Shown piece by piece: positions 22,427-32,711 of a DNA stretch of 64,000 nucleotides (position 1 is the stretch's first letter; each line of letters opens with the position of its first letter). A program made the position numbers and the translations under genes. The stretch lies in NCBI GenBank assembly GCA_947359465.1, contig OX375878.1, positions 81,633,627 through 81,697,626 on the forward strand, written 5' to 3'. This stretch comes from Metellina segmentata. Taxonomy: Eukaryota > Arthropoda > Arachnida > Araneae > Tetragnathidae. Below the pieces are notes generated by a model. It was not told the origin of the DNA. It ran no database searches and worked only from the letters and a program-made list of their open reading frames with translations.

Positions 22427-24028
22427 CAGGGTGTCGAGATTTAAATTACTTGATTTAAATCAACAATTAAAATCATGATTTTAATCAAATGATTTTTTTT
22501 TTAAATCACTGATTTAAATCAAACTAATCTTACATTTTTATAACTAAGTAAATACACCATAGAAAAATGACAGAAGTGGTCAAAAGCTTTAATTTTTCTG
22601 CACTCATGGGGATTTCAGCACTAATGGTTATACCCAGCTCAGAGGGAACTGGGTCAATAACTGCATATGATAAAAGATTCCAACAGCCAGTTGTAACTTA
22701 TTAGAATATACTATATACTGGAAACAGTAATGTAAACACACATGACATAAATCTAAATGCCAAGAAGAGTAATGTATAAACATTCCTGATTAACAGCACT
22801 CATAATATAAACACTTAAAGGAATTATACAACAGTTTGATTCAAAATTGTAAACTAAAGAGGTGACTGATTTTATTAGCTAAAAAAACACAAGTGGGAAG
22901 TAAAGTTTTTGAGGCATTTGTTAATTAGCTCCCAAAGTGTGTGCCACGTAGAGAGATGAGAGGTGCTGCGAAGCACCCGTAACCTCCAATCTAAGCTATT
23001 TCTAAGCAACAGAAAAAAGGGTTAAGGTCACTGATCAAAAATTGGTTCACTCCCTAACCAAGAGCATGATGAAGGTAATTTTATTTGTTTTATTTATATT
23101 TTCACCAACCTATGTTTTATTATTAAGTAAAATTAAAGTGTCTGTGTGTGAATTTTAAAAACTAGTTGTATTAATTATGTTTAGATTCTTATTTCTCTAA
23201 TTTCTTTTTCAAAGTGCTACAAATATGAAATGTGTATATATATGTAATAATATACCACAGATAAATATTACATGATAACGCAGGGGGGGGTGCTGTGAGA
23301 AAATTTTAATTCTCTTAAGGGTGCCACCACTTGGATAAGTTTGGGAACCTCTGTGTTGGCTTATTCTTGTAGTTAGCAATAGAGATTAAAGAGTATAAAT
23401 ATACATTTTCACACACGGCCATTAAAATGTCAGCACGACAAAAGAAATATCCATTATGAATTAAAACTAAGTGAAAATCCAATTATTATTGCTGTGCGGC
23501 AGTTTTTTTTTTTTAATCAGAATTTACTATAGTCTGATTATTTCTGAGTTCTATTCTACTTCTCAGACTTTAGTTTAGGTATGTCACTTACACTTGCTGA
23601 TAAATTTGTTAACATGATGATGTAATTTTCTCATAAAAACTATGTAGGATGTCCACTTGTGTTTTAAAGTTAAATAAATGTTAAGTAAATATTGATTTAC
23701 CATGTCACAAATTCTGATTGTTTATTTAAAATGAATATTGGTTTACATGTCATGTCACAAACTCAATTTTTTATTTAACGAATTTATATATATTTAAATA
23801 TAAACAGTGTTTAGGGCCTGCAGAAATTTAAATTGAAAAATCTTATTTAAATCAAAATAACCCGATTTAAATCAAAATAACCCGATTTAAATCAAAATAA
23901 CCCGATTTAAAACAAAATAACCCGATTTAAAACAAAATAACCCGATTTAAAACAAAATAACCCGATTCAAAGCAAATAAATCCGATTAATTGATTGTTAA
24001 AAAAAAATCATGATTTTTTTACACCCTG
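22427..24028. mobile_element. Non-autonomous hAT element with 8-bp target duplication
   Basis: The element is 1602 bp. It starts CAGGGTGT and ends ACACCCTG and is flanked on both sides by ATTTTTCC (22419-22426 and 24029-24036). An 8-bp duplication and CA(G)GG ends fit the hAT superfamily. No transposase frame is visible. Subterminal sequence is rich in GATTTAAATC and TCATGATT palindromes, and a 20-bp tandem repeat lies near the right end. Confidence 0.88.
23845..23965. repeat. 20-bp tandem repeat within the hAT element
   Basis: About six copies of ATTTAAATCAAAATAACCCG with AAAC variants toward the right. Confidence 0.9.
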
Positions 24029-24520
24029 ATTTTTCCAACTTTCATCTCAATATTTTCTATGAATATTATATTCATGTCACTCAACAGCAAACTTTCCAAG
24101 TTAATATTATGACATGGAGAGGTTTAGGATATATAAACAAAATAATACTGTAATAAGCTTATTCATTATTTGTTCGAATTGTTATTTAATCATAATTAAA
24201 GTCAATTGAGATGTTTAGCTGTATTGTTATCACTATGATTGATTTATACATTTCAAACCATAACTTTATATTTTCTCAATTATTTACCATATCTTTATCA
24301 TTATAAGTCATGCATAAGTTTCAACCAACTCTTTTTAATGCATATATCCTATCCGGGTTCTTGCTGGCTTTTAACTAATTACGTTATATTTTTACTCACA
24401 AACAAAAGTCACCATACAAAACTATCTTTATATTTTTTCAATTCATGAAATTTTTTATATGCTTCGATCATTATAAAACTACAGAATATAATTCCAACGT
24501 AAAAAAATATCTTCACTTAC

Positions 24521-24673
24521 TTTAATATTGTTAGTTAAGACATAATCCTTCCTCGGAATTGCTGATATCCATTTTCTTCTGATCTCTGGGTCAGTTGGGA
24601 AACTGAATACTGAAACTTTTGTTTTTGAATCGTAGTTCCCTCTACAGTGAGGAACGGAACATTTGAAAGGCAT
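24521..24673 (-). pseudogene. P transposase exon 1 (THAP domain start)
   Basis: The minus-strand exon starts with the ATG at 24671-24673, 180 bp inside the right terminal repeat. It encodes MPFKCSVPHC with the first two zinc cysteines (C5, C10), then FSFPTDPEIRRKWISAI, the usual THAP sequence around the conserved Trp. It ends NNIK at a perfect donor GTAAGT (24515-24520). Exon 2 is at 21064, so intron 1 is 3.46 kb, of which about 2.4 kb is the mariner and hAT. The exon is intact, but the gene is broken downstream. Confidence 0.9.
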
Positions 24674-24853
24674 TTTATTACTGCTTTGAGAACTAAAAAA
24701 TATGATTAAAAAATATATATAACTTTTTTAAAGTTGAATCCAATTATTCACCCATTTTCACCACACAACGTACGAAAATATTTCAGGCTTTTCAAAACTT
24801 GTGCGTTCCTATCATCGCCTAATTTTTGTGACGTCACTACTCTCTAGTGACGT

Positions 24854-24887
24854 AGTGGTTTGGCTTTCTTATCTCTAGGAGGTATTG
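24854..24887 (-). repeat. P element right terminal inverted repeat
   Basis: Perfect reverse complement of 16915-16948, followed by the target duplication TCTCGAG at 24888-24894. Confidence 0.95.
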
Positions 24888-24977
24888 TCTCGAGTCGGTA
24901 AACCATCCAGTTTGTTTGTGCTCGGTAAAGATGGGCTAACAAAAAATATTGTCCACGCTATAGCATTAAAAGATTGA
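24888..24977 (+). pseudogene. Helitron helicase C-terminus, stranded beyond the P element
   Basis: The frame starting at TCTCGAG reads SRVGKPSSLFV, then DGLTKNIVHAIALKD and a stop at 24975-24977. This is the natural ending of the helicase that breaks off at VACSR at 16914. Codon phase fits when one TCTCGAG copy is removed with the P element. It shows directly that the P element entered the Helitron gene. Confidence 0.93.
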
Positions 24978-25248
24978 TGTTGTTTGTTAGTGTTACTGTC
25001 GTAATTAATATGTGATATGTAATTTTAAGAAATAAACTATAATAACTTGAAAATAATATTGTTTGGCGTTTGTTATTTTTATATTCCCTTATCGTTCATA
25101 GCGCTCCATGCCCATTTCACGCATATACCACATACTTACACACTTATAATAAGTAAGTTACTTTTTGTCTACACTAGAATTTATCAAGAAACTAGAAATA
25201 ATTTATAAGGCAAAACAACGTTTGCCGGGTCAGCTAGTATATATATAG

Positions 25249-26213
25249 ATTTGACGGAATGAGTAATGGAATTGAAAATAAATTCAAAATTGAACACGTG
25301 TTTTTACAGACCATAAATCATAGCAAGCATACTATTAAAATAAATATTGCTAAATCGTCAAAATATCTACTTTCTCAAAATTGCTTTTTTTAATTATTAA
25401 AACCAAAATCTTAAATTTTTGATGCCAAAAAGATATTTTTAAAGGAACAATTAATGTTTTATAAACTTCAGCAAAATATGTGTAGTTGCTAGGGCTGTAT
25501 ATAGAAAATCGTATCACAAATTCATTTGACAGCTTTTACTAGGAAAGGGTTTGATATAATTTAAAATGTTCTACAAACTAAGTCTCTAGGGCTTTATATT
25601 TTCAGAAAGGTTTAGGTCGCTTCGAATATCTTTAGAAATTCCAAGAATTTATTTCCATTCAAATATTATTGCCGATTGCTGTTGTATCTTTTTCGTACTC
25701 AAAGCTTATACTTGGTTCATTGATTTTCATATTTACTGTGGTAAATTCTTTTGAGAAATAGATTGAGTAATTTAACACACTTTATTTTACATTTGTAATC
25801 CTTACACACGTGTTACTTTAGAGACATAAAATTAGACCCTTGCAATCAGAAGTTGATCAATTTTTTAAACTTGAAAATTTAGTTCTTTTAAATATCGAAT
25901 TCGTGTTTGACTTTAGAACTGAGAGATCAAACAGCTTGAGGGTTTGAATGAATGTGTGATACCTATTGCGTTCAACACTCTTTAGCTGGTAAATTGAACA
26001 CTAGTATCCCAAGCTATAACAATCTACACCATGCTGTTAGGAGTAGACATGCTATATGTCAAAGGTTCCAAAATGCCATCATTCTTTAGCGTCCATATCG
26101 GTTTTGTAAAGGTTTATTTAAGCCTCATATAAACACGTTTTCAAGAGTATATTTAGTTTGTTTATAAACACACAAATAGCAAAATCTCATGACTTTTTAC
26201 TCCTTTTTTATTC
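25249..26213. other. AT-rich DNA without recognised gene
   Basis: Beyond the end of spacer copy B (TATATATAGATT to 25249) no repeat or coding motif was recognised. Confidence 0.5.
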
Positions 26214-26322
26214 TTTACCCCTAAGTGGTTTCAACGGGATATCTCGTCACTGAGATACTGCCTACTTTTGTTGATGATGATGAGATCAAAATTTGGTCAG
26301 TTTTTTTTATAATGGTGAGATA

Positions 26323-27802
26323 CACTGATGTCCAAAATTAAAGTCACAAGCATAAAATCTGTAAGAACTGTTGAAATATTTAGTTTATCGCAACGAAATT
26401 TGGCACACAGATATATTATTATGAAAGAAAGCATATAAGAACATAACAATAAGAAAAATAGTTGAATTGTTAGTTTAGATACAGGTTATATCAAAAACTG
26501 TCAAATCGTGATGCATTTATCTCGGGATAGTTCCGTCTAATATGGAGTGTGGCCACCGTGCACTGCTATACAAGCCTCACAACGAGCCCTTACTGTTAAT
26601 GAAGGTGTTGATAATTGCTTGCTATAATAAATCCCATTCTTCCAAAAGCGCGGCTTTTAACGCTTGGAGGATCCTTTTGGGAGGGAGGTAATGTCGTGCA
26701 ATGGCTCTTCTTAGAACATCACAAACATGTTCTATACGATTAAGATCCGGAGACTTCCCGGGCCAGTTCCATACGGCGAATATCCTCTTCTTCAAGAAAA
26801 TCATCCACAGTGTGAACTCTGTGTGGTCGCGCATTATCGTCCATAAAAAAGATGACCGGGCCTGCAGTACCCCGTAACAACCTCATATATGGTTCAAGGA
26901 CCTAATGTCTATAGCGCTGTGCGGTAACACTACTGTTTTCAAACACGTGCAGTGGTGTACGACTGCCCAACATGAAGTCGCCCAAGGCAAGTGTTCCTCT
27001 GCCAAATTAGTCAATTTCACTTACGTTGGAGTAATGATAGTGAGCTCCACGTTCCCTCCTGGTGAAGATTGGCCGAGAATCACTCTGTGTGCTGAATCTC
27101 GACTCATGAGTGAAAAGAATACGCCCCCATTCTTGGTGTGTCCAAGAATGGTGTGTTTGGCTCCACGACAATCGGGCTCTCCTGTGTAATGCACTCAGCG
27201 GGAGACACATCACTGGACACCGGGCGTAAAGGACCCTCTTTGCTAGATGTATGTGTACTGTTTGCCTGGAAATTATTTCTCCAGACGTAGCAGCGAGGTC
27301 ACTAGAAAGTTCTGTAGCCGTTGTCTGTCTATGCCGTCATGCACTTAATGCCAAGTAGCGATCCTGTCCAGATGTCGTCGCTCTTGGCCGGGCTTCCTGG
27401 TTTTCTACATGTTTGGAATTCATTCCACAACCTGGATACCACTTTTGGTGCCACTTGTAACCATCGAGCCACCTCTGCTTGAGATTGCCCATCTTCAAGC
27501 CTGACAACGGCTCTCCGTATTATTGAATCATCTAATCGATGATAAGAACTCCTTCTCACTGCAAACAGTCAAACTTGTGGGTTTTAACGCAATATTGACA
27601 ACACTGCAAGAGAAAATACCAAATGTGTAAACGGTCAAATTCCACTTTGATCTCCAAAACTAAAGCCAAACATCATTTATTCCAAACTGGAGGCTAATAC
27701 TGTGCTACCCGTTCCTTAAAATGTATAAAACATAAATTTTATTAAATTTTCTGGTAGCAATTTTGAAGAACGTGTTTGTGACCTTAATTTTGGACACCAG
27801 TG
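26323..27802 (-). mobile_element. Defective Tc1-like transposon
   Basis: The element is 1480 bp between TA dinucleotides (26321-26322, 27803-27804). Terminal repeats begin CACTGATGTCCAAAATTAAA on the left and CACTGGTGTCCAAAATTAAG on the right; 25 of the first 27 bases match. It contains a broken transposase gene on the minus strand. Confidence 0.92.
26622..27559 (-). pseudogene. Tc1-like (DD34E) transposase pseudogene
   Basis: Three frames in order on the minus strand carry the gene. 27329-27559 is the N-terminal paired-type HTH (DSIIRRAVVRLEDGQSQAEV, VVSRLWNEFQ). 27007-27213 is the core start (ALHRRARLSWSQTHHSW) with ILFTHESRF, where the first catalytic Asp is replaced by His. 26622-26834 is the C-terminal part with WPGKSPDLNRIEHV, which keeps the catalytic Glu of IEH. 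Frame breaks between the pieces and the lost Asp make it inactive. Such transposases normally have about 340 residues. Confidence 0.9.
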
Positions 27803-27880
27803 TATATCGTCTATCAATATATTCGGTCAATTTTGTTAATGACAAGATACCTCATTGAGTCAACTCCCAGAGGGGTTAGT

Positions 27881-28444
27881 GCTTTTACACGAGACATCGT
27901 TATGAATTCTACCGAAATAATTTAAAACTGACCGCTCTTATAATATAAGCGCGGACTGTTTTAAATTATTTCAATTGCTATAAATTGATATTTTCAATTT
28001 ATAGCAATTGGTATTATAGCATGTATACTAATATAGCATGCAAACCTTATCACCTTAGTGCCAAGGAGGTACACTGAAGGACGCAATGAAAAATTAAAAC
28101 TAATATTACTGTGATTGGCTGATTGGGTAATTTTATGCGTAAAGACTACAGTTGTGGTCTAGGTACACCAAACATAAAGCAGACAGCTTCAAATTTTGTA
28201 ATGGAGATGAAAATTTTTAATTTCATATTATTTTATGATGCCACAAACTTGATTTAAAGTAATAATCAATACGGCATATCTTTTATAGTCGAACAAAAAG
28301 GTATAGGAACACCTCTTATTATTTCCTTACCTGAAGTCTCGTATTCAAACCAAAATTGTTATTAAACTGGGAACATAGTTTTCTATAAATAGATCTGCAT
28401 TAGGACCCGTCTTCATTGTAAAAATTGTATCGATCCAATTTCTT
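27881..28444. other. Non-coding, with one strong hairpin
   Basis: Apart from the palindrome at 27972-28010 nothing was recognised. Confidence 0.5.
27972..28010. repeat. Perfect 17-bp hairpin
   Basis: CAATTGCTATAAATTGA (27972-27988) is exactly complementary to 27994-28010, with a 5-nt loop. The surroundings (AGCATGTATAC, AGCATGC) are also palindrome-rich. I have no functional assignment. Confidence 0.9.
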
Positions 28445-28612
28445 AAAGGTAATGGTAATTTTAGTTAACGTCGTATTAGAGCAACACAACGGGTTATTGA
28501 CGACGGTCCGGGATCAGTCCCTTAAGGGAAAGATCCTAGAACAACACCTCGTAATTTTTAACCACGGTCAAATGACGAAGCAACACCTGAGTTGCAATTT
28601 CTTAAAGGATAA
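28445..28612 (-). mobile_element. SINE fragment, minus strand
   Basis: Antisense match to the 3' body of the SINE at 40397-40733: GTCGTATTAGAGCAACACAACGG, GGTCCGGGATC, CTCGTAATTTTTAACCACGG, CAACACCTGAG. The tRNA-like head is missing. The 68-codon frame here is not a gene. Confidence 0.85.
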
Positions 28613-29057
28613 TATCGGTGTTTTATTATAGATTCCAATTCTCTACCAAAACAACCATATTTCATAAGAATATATTTAACTGTATCATTTCGATTTTGTC
28701 CGCCCTGAAATAGATAGTTTCGAATTTATTACTAATAAAATAATTCTAAGCGTATTTTATGTCCTAAAATATTATGTTTCGAGCTATTTTGCAAGTCAAA
28801 TCACGAAGTCGTTGATGCCGTGCGAATGAGAGAATGATTGTGTTTAAAAGGCCAATTTATGGACTGTAAAATGCTCTGGCTGAGGTTTCAGACAAATACG
28901 CCAGAACTTTGTCTACAGAACCACAGAGCTTAAGCATTTCATTCTAGATTTCGTAGTAATTTGCGAGATATTTAAAATGTTGCGTTAATTACCAGTGTTA
29001 CACACAAAATCATCCACCTACTTGCCTCTAAATTTCTGCTTGTTGTGCTCTAAAATA
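28613..29057. other. AT-rich DNA, nothing recognised
   Basis: No coding motif or repeat boundary seen. Confidence 0.5.
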
Positions 29058-29159
29058 TTAAGTTTCCTTGTAATGACGAGATATATCGTCATTCATGATC
29101 TGGTAAATTTTTCTTATGAGACGAGGCACCTCGTCAAAACATTCACCCAATAGGGTTAA
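29058..29159. mobile_element. TTAA-flanked MITE-like repeat
   Basis: Borders are TTAA at 29058-29061 and 29156-29159. The interior holds GACGAGATATATCGTC, GATCTGGTAAATTTTT and GAGGCACCTCGTC, and ends in ATAGGG before TTAA. It shares layout and length (about 102 bp) with 41105-41209. A TTAA duplication points to the piggyBac superfamily, by inference. Confidence 0.55.
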
Positions 29160-29979
29160 TGGTCTTCGGTTTCTCTTAGCGCTTTATCGTATCTTCAGAC
29201 AAAGTGCGCAGACTGGCGACTAAAGATTTATTAGAAGCGTTAAAGAATTCGGTATTATATTAGATTCATATAAGGTGGGCACTCGGTTAATCGGATTTTG
29301 AATAAACAAGATTCAATTGTGTTTGTTTAGCTGTAGAATGTTGTTAGTAGCTTTCAAATACAACCATTCCCAAGAGAATGGAAATCACCAAATATACCCC
29401 AGACTTCTTGAAATATTACACATAGCGAAATAATCACGCTTTGGGATTCAAGTCGAAAGTCAAGAGAGGCTTCGGCGAGGAAGCACATGAACTTATGAGA
29501 AAAAGTTAAAAAACCCATTTATCTAAAAGGAGAGACCAGACATCCAAAATCGTTTCCCATTCTCCGAAATGTGAAACATAAAACCATTCGATTTGGGTTG
29601 TTCGCTTTAGTAAACACCTCCAGAACAAATATTTTACCGATAAAAATTTCCTCAGAGACAACCTATCACAGACAGGGTCGCTGAATAAATCACTGCGTCT
29701 TCGTAGTACTTTCGACTTTACAACCGCTTGTGCTCTGCTCTTTTTTCTTCGGCTCCACTCGGCATAGTAAACTTAGACTAGTTTATTTTTAGAGGGGAAA
29801 AGTTTTTTAGTGTGTTTTTTGACATAAAGCGTGTTTGCGATGTAATTCTTTCACTTTGTCGCTGGGGACCGAGCCATGGAGTGTTCTTCCCTGCAGACAT
29901 TGTTAACCGTGAAATGGCAGCAGCGATCAACAAATAATGAGTGCCGCCGTTTCCTTGTTTGTATTCATGGACTTGTTAC
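29160..29979. other. Non-coding, nothing recognised
   Basis: No gene or element end recognised. A 98-codon frame (29876-30172) overlaps the repeat that follows and is not supported. Confidence 0.45.
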
Positions 29980-31010
29980 GTCAGTGGTTGCTTTCCTTTT
30001 CGGGTCCTTAATAATGGAGTTGCTCATACCCTGCAAGAAATTTCTGTTAAAGCACCATAGCTTCCGCTTTGATAAATATTTACCTGTGCATTTCGAGGGT
30101 TTATTTGTTGGAATATTTTTCCTGACGTTGACACGGCATTTTCTCTTATTAGTTATACTGTTTGAAAAATGAGTGTCAGAAATAGCTACTACTTTCTGAC
30201 TGAAAAATGACTACCATGAGAAATTTTGAGTCCGCAAAGTCTACCGCAGTAGATAAAGGCCCTTCACAGGATTTGATTGGATTTTAGGGTTTTATGGCAA
30301 GGTCAAAAAACGGACAAGCTGAGCCAGCCTTGCATTGGATATGCTTGAAGAATTCCATTCAGATTTGTTGTACTGACTCGGGAAACTAAAAATTGGAAAT
30401 ACAGAACTTCCTTGGTTGCTTTTCTTTTTGAGTCCTTAATAACAGAGTCGTTCATTTCCTGCAATGAATTTATATTACAGCATCATAGCTTTCGCTTTGA
30501 TAAATATTTACCTGCACATTTTGAAGGTTTATTTTTTGGCATATCTTTCTGACGTTTACTCGGCAGTTATAAAGCTTTTTTTTAATAGTTGTAATGTTTG
30601 TCTCCCATGATAAATTGTGATCCACAGAATCTGGTCTTGCATAGAAGATGCTTGAAGAATGCTATTCAAGTTAGTCATATTGACACAATTAACGACAAAT
30701 AAGAAGCAGTGGGGGTCGGTGGTTGCTTTCCCTTACGGGTTCCTACTAACAGAGTTGTTAATTTTTGAAAGAAATTTCTGTTAAGGCACGATGGCTTTTG
30801 CTTTGATAAATTTTTACCTGCAAACTTTTGGGAGTTTATTTACTGAACAATCTTTTGTGACGATTTTTTCTCGTCATATTTGAAGGTGTTTTTAAACAGT
30901 TGTTATGTTTGTCTGTCATGAAATATTATTATGAGCCCAGTTTGAATCTGTCTGCCGCCTTTGAATAAAAGATGCTTGAATAATTACATTCAAGTTAGTC
31001 ACATTCACAC
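29980..31010. repeat. Three degenerate tandem units (~300-430 bp)
   Basis: Units start near 29980, 30412 and 30718. Each has GGTTGCTTTC-like, GGGTCCTTAATAA, CATAGCTTTCGCTTTGATAAA and GATGCTTGAAGAATxxxATTCA landmarks in the same order. Divergence is high, so the array is old. Confidence 0.8.
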
Positions 31011-31409
31011 GTGTGATGACAAATAGGAAATATATTTGAAACGATTTGCCTGTTACCGACATCTATATAATAAAACTATCTCTTACAAAGCACAGCTCAA
31101 CCCATACTTTTATACCAGGGAATTTTTAACTCTGATTTTATGTGCATTTCATGTGCTGTAAACATATATGACGTTAGCTTTTGCCCATGAACACTTGTTT
31201 ATGAGATAAGACAGTGGCTTTAATAAAACGCTAGCGCAATAAATTATACTTATGGTATAGGCGTTAAATTAAAAGATTGTTCTTAATAAATTTTGTAAAA
31301 CATTTTAATTACTTGAAAAAACTCAGCAACACGACTGTAAATTTACAATAATTAATTAAATACTACTTAAATAAAAATTGAAAATAATCAAATATAAAGA
31401 CTAAAGGAA
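31011..31409. other. Non-coding, nothing recognised
   Basis: AT-rich sequence without recognisable motif. Confidence 0.45.
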
Positions 31410-31890
31410 AAGTTAATTTTGTTCCACTCCGAAAGCTACTTTTGTTTGAAATTCTTCAGTGAACTTTGTTTACACAGTCTCTTTGCAGGTTACAACAGCA
31501 ATCTGCCATCATGAGTATCCCCACTGATCTGTTATCGATCCTCCATTGCTTTTATGTTCTGATGAAATCATTCACCTTGATCTTCGCTAGTATCACCAAG
31601 ATCTTCAGGCTAACGGTCTAAATGGCTGTGCAAGTAATGAACCTTTATGCTCATATTACAACTAAGGTCTCTGAAGTTGTTATGCATGCTTTTAACTAGC
31701 TCAACATAGTTTTCAACCTTGTGGTTGCCCAAAAACGTCTTGAAAACAAGGACAAATGAGATCCCAGTTTTTTGCTCTGTCTCATGGAATTCACTAAATG
31801 AGGACCGTTTAAGAGTTGTCGGATTTGAGGACCATCAGAAATTCCAGTTTTAAAATTTTATGTACTTATTCTAGGCATCTTCATCTTTTC
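31410..31890 (-). pseudogene. Pseudogene of an uncharacterised multi-copy arthropod protein family
   Basis: Minus-strand reading in shifting frames gives, in order, KTGIFDGPQIRQLL, FLGNHKVENYVELV, CNMSIKVHYLHSHLDR, a PEDLGDTSEDQGE block, FHQNIKAMEDR and MMADCCCNLQRDCVNKVH. I know this series of blocks from many repetitive, unnamed arthropod proteins (SHLDxFPENLG, EQGERFHQDIK, MMADYCW). At least two stop codons (after HLDR and after QGE) and a frame change near 31545 destroy it. Its biochemical role is unknown to me; the copy number of the family suggests it travels with a mobile element. Confidence 0.75.
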
Positions 31891-31955
31891 TATATATACA
31901 AAGCAAGGGCTATCCTGATCTTGAACTCTCATGAACTATTTCATTAACCTATCAA

Positions 31956-32152
31956 TCGGCAAAACAAAGAACTTCTTAAGTTAGGTTAGAAGTAAACACT
32001 AGATTATATCAACAAATTTGGCTTCATACAATCAGCCGATAGCGGTATATAGAATAGGCAAAACAAAGAACTTTTTAAAGTTATGTTAGATGTAACACTA
32101 GATTATATTAGCAAATAATGGCTTCATACAATCAGCTGATAGCGGTACATAG
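31956..32152. repeat. 98-bp tandem duplication
   Basis: 31956-32053 and 32054-32152 are two copies sharing GGCAAAACAAAGAACTT, ACACTAGATTATAT and GGCTTCATACAATCAGC. Confidence 0.9.
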
Positions 32153-32440
32153 AAGAAGTTAGAAAAAAGCAGGAACCATTCCAGATAAAAAAACGTAACT
32201 TAACCACCTCAATGAGTTGTATAGTAAAATATTTCATAATTTAGCTACGCTGAATCTCAAAACGTAAAGCTGACAGAGAAATTCTGTTCCATATTGAAGC
32301 CAGCACGCCAAATATAGTCAAGTTTCAGGCACCAAACAACAAAACTGTTTTTTTGAAAGGCTTTGTAATCAAAGGCAAAATTAAGTCGTGCAATTCGCCG
32401 TGTAATCATTACCCAAAGTGTACGAAGTCTGCTACTATAG

Positions 32441-32699
32441 TTTTTTTTCCTAATGGCGGGCACATTTTGACCTAAGTCATTGGCCACTACAAGGCCGGAT
32501 GTGATGGCCACTTGTGAAGGAGCAACCAGTGGGAGGACCATCATTGCCCCTAACAATTTATACTTCGTAATTTTGAACTATGTTCAGATGTCGAAGCAAT
32601 ACATGAGCGCTTACAAACATCCATGCCCGAACCCGGATTCGAACCGGGGACCTTCCGATCTAGAGGATAACACCTTAACCACTATACCGGTTGGTCGTC
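32441..32699 (-). mobile_element. SINE, family A, full length, with 12-bp target duplication
   Basis: The copy runs from its A tail (T run at 32441) to the head at 32699. CTGCTACTATAG stands at both sides (32429-32440 and 32700-32711), a perfect 12-bp duplication. The box B complement GGATTCGAACC is at 32636-32646. Open frames on either strand are artefacts. Confidence 0.95.
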
Positions 32700-32711
32700 C
32701 TGCTACTATAG

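Larger units (their letters stand above)
16915..24887 (-). mobile_element. P-type (THAP) DNA transposon inserted in the Helitron helicase
   Basis: The element is 7973 bp, with perfect 34-bp terminal inverted repeats beginning CAATACCTCCTAGAGATAAG (16915-16948 and 24854-24887). Subterminal inverted repeats of 24 bp follow: 16955-16978 and 24813-24836, containing palindromic TGACGTCA and AGGCGATG, with one mismatch. Subterminal repeats are also known in Drosophila P. The gene is on the minus strand: a THAP exon near the right end, RNase H core and C-terminal exons to the left. A mariner remnant and a hAT element lie inside; without them it is about 5.5 kb. Confidence 0.92.
11587..25237 (+). mobile_element. 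Autonomous-type Helitron, interrupted by a P element
   Basis: The 5' end is TCTAATATATAAAATTTCC, followed by the conserved phrase GTACTCCTCCGAAACGGCTT known from many arthropod Helitrons. The 3' end has a hairpin (GGCAAA 25209-25214, TTTGCC 25221-25226), seven bases and CTAG at 25234-25237, then T. Flanks rejoin into the terminus of spacer copy B. Without the P element and its duplication the Helitron is about 5.7 kb, normal for this type. Its single gene is broken by one frameshift, a Walker A change and the P insertion, so this copy should be inactive. Confidence 0.92.
26214..27880. mobile_element. TTAA-type short repeat split by a Tc1 element
   Basis: Left part 26214-26322 (TTTACCCCTAAGTGGTTTC, GATATCTCGTC, ...TTTGGTCAG) and right part 27803-27880 (TCGTCTATC, GGTCAATTTTGTTAATGAC, ending GAGGGGTTAG) belong to the same short repeat family as 29058-29159 and 41105-41209. 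The family has TTAA-like borders and CCCT/AGGG ends, as piggyBac MITEs do. Here the border tetranucleotides are TTTA and TTAG, so decayed. Confidence 0.5.

Noticed and set aside
11587..25237. A 13.6-kb Helitron that captured a host THAP gene
   Set aside because: The THAP segment has its own 34-bp inverted ends and a target duplication and splits the helicase frame, so it is a later P insertion.
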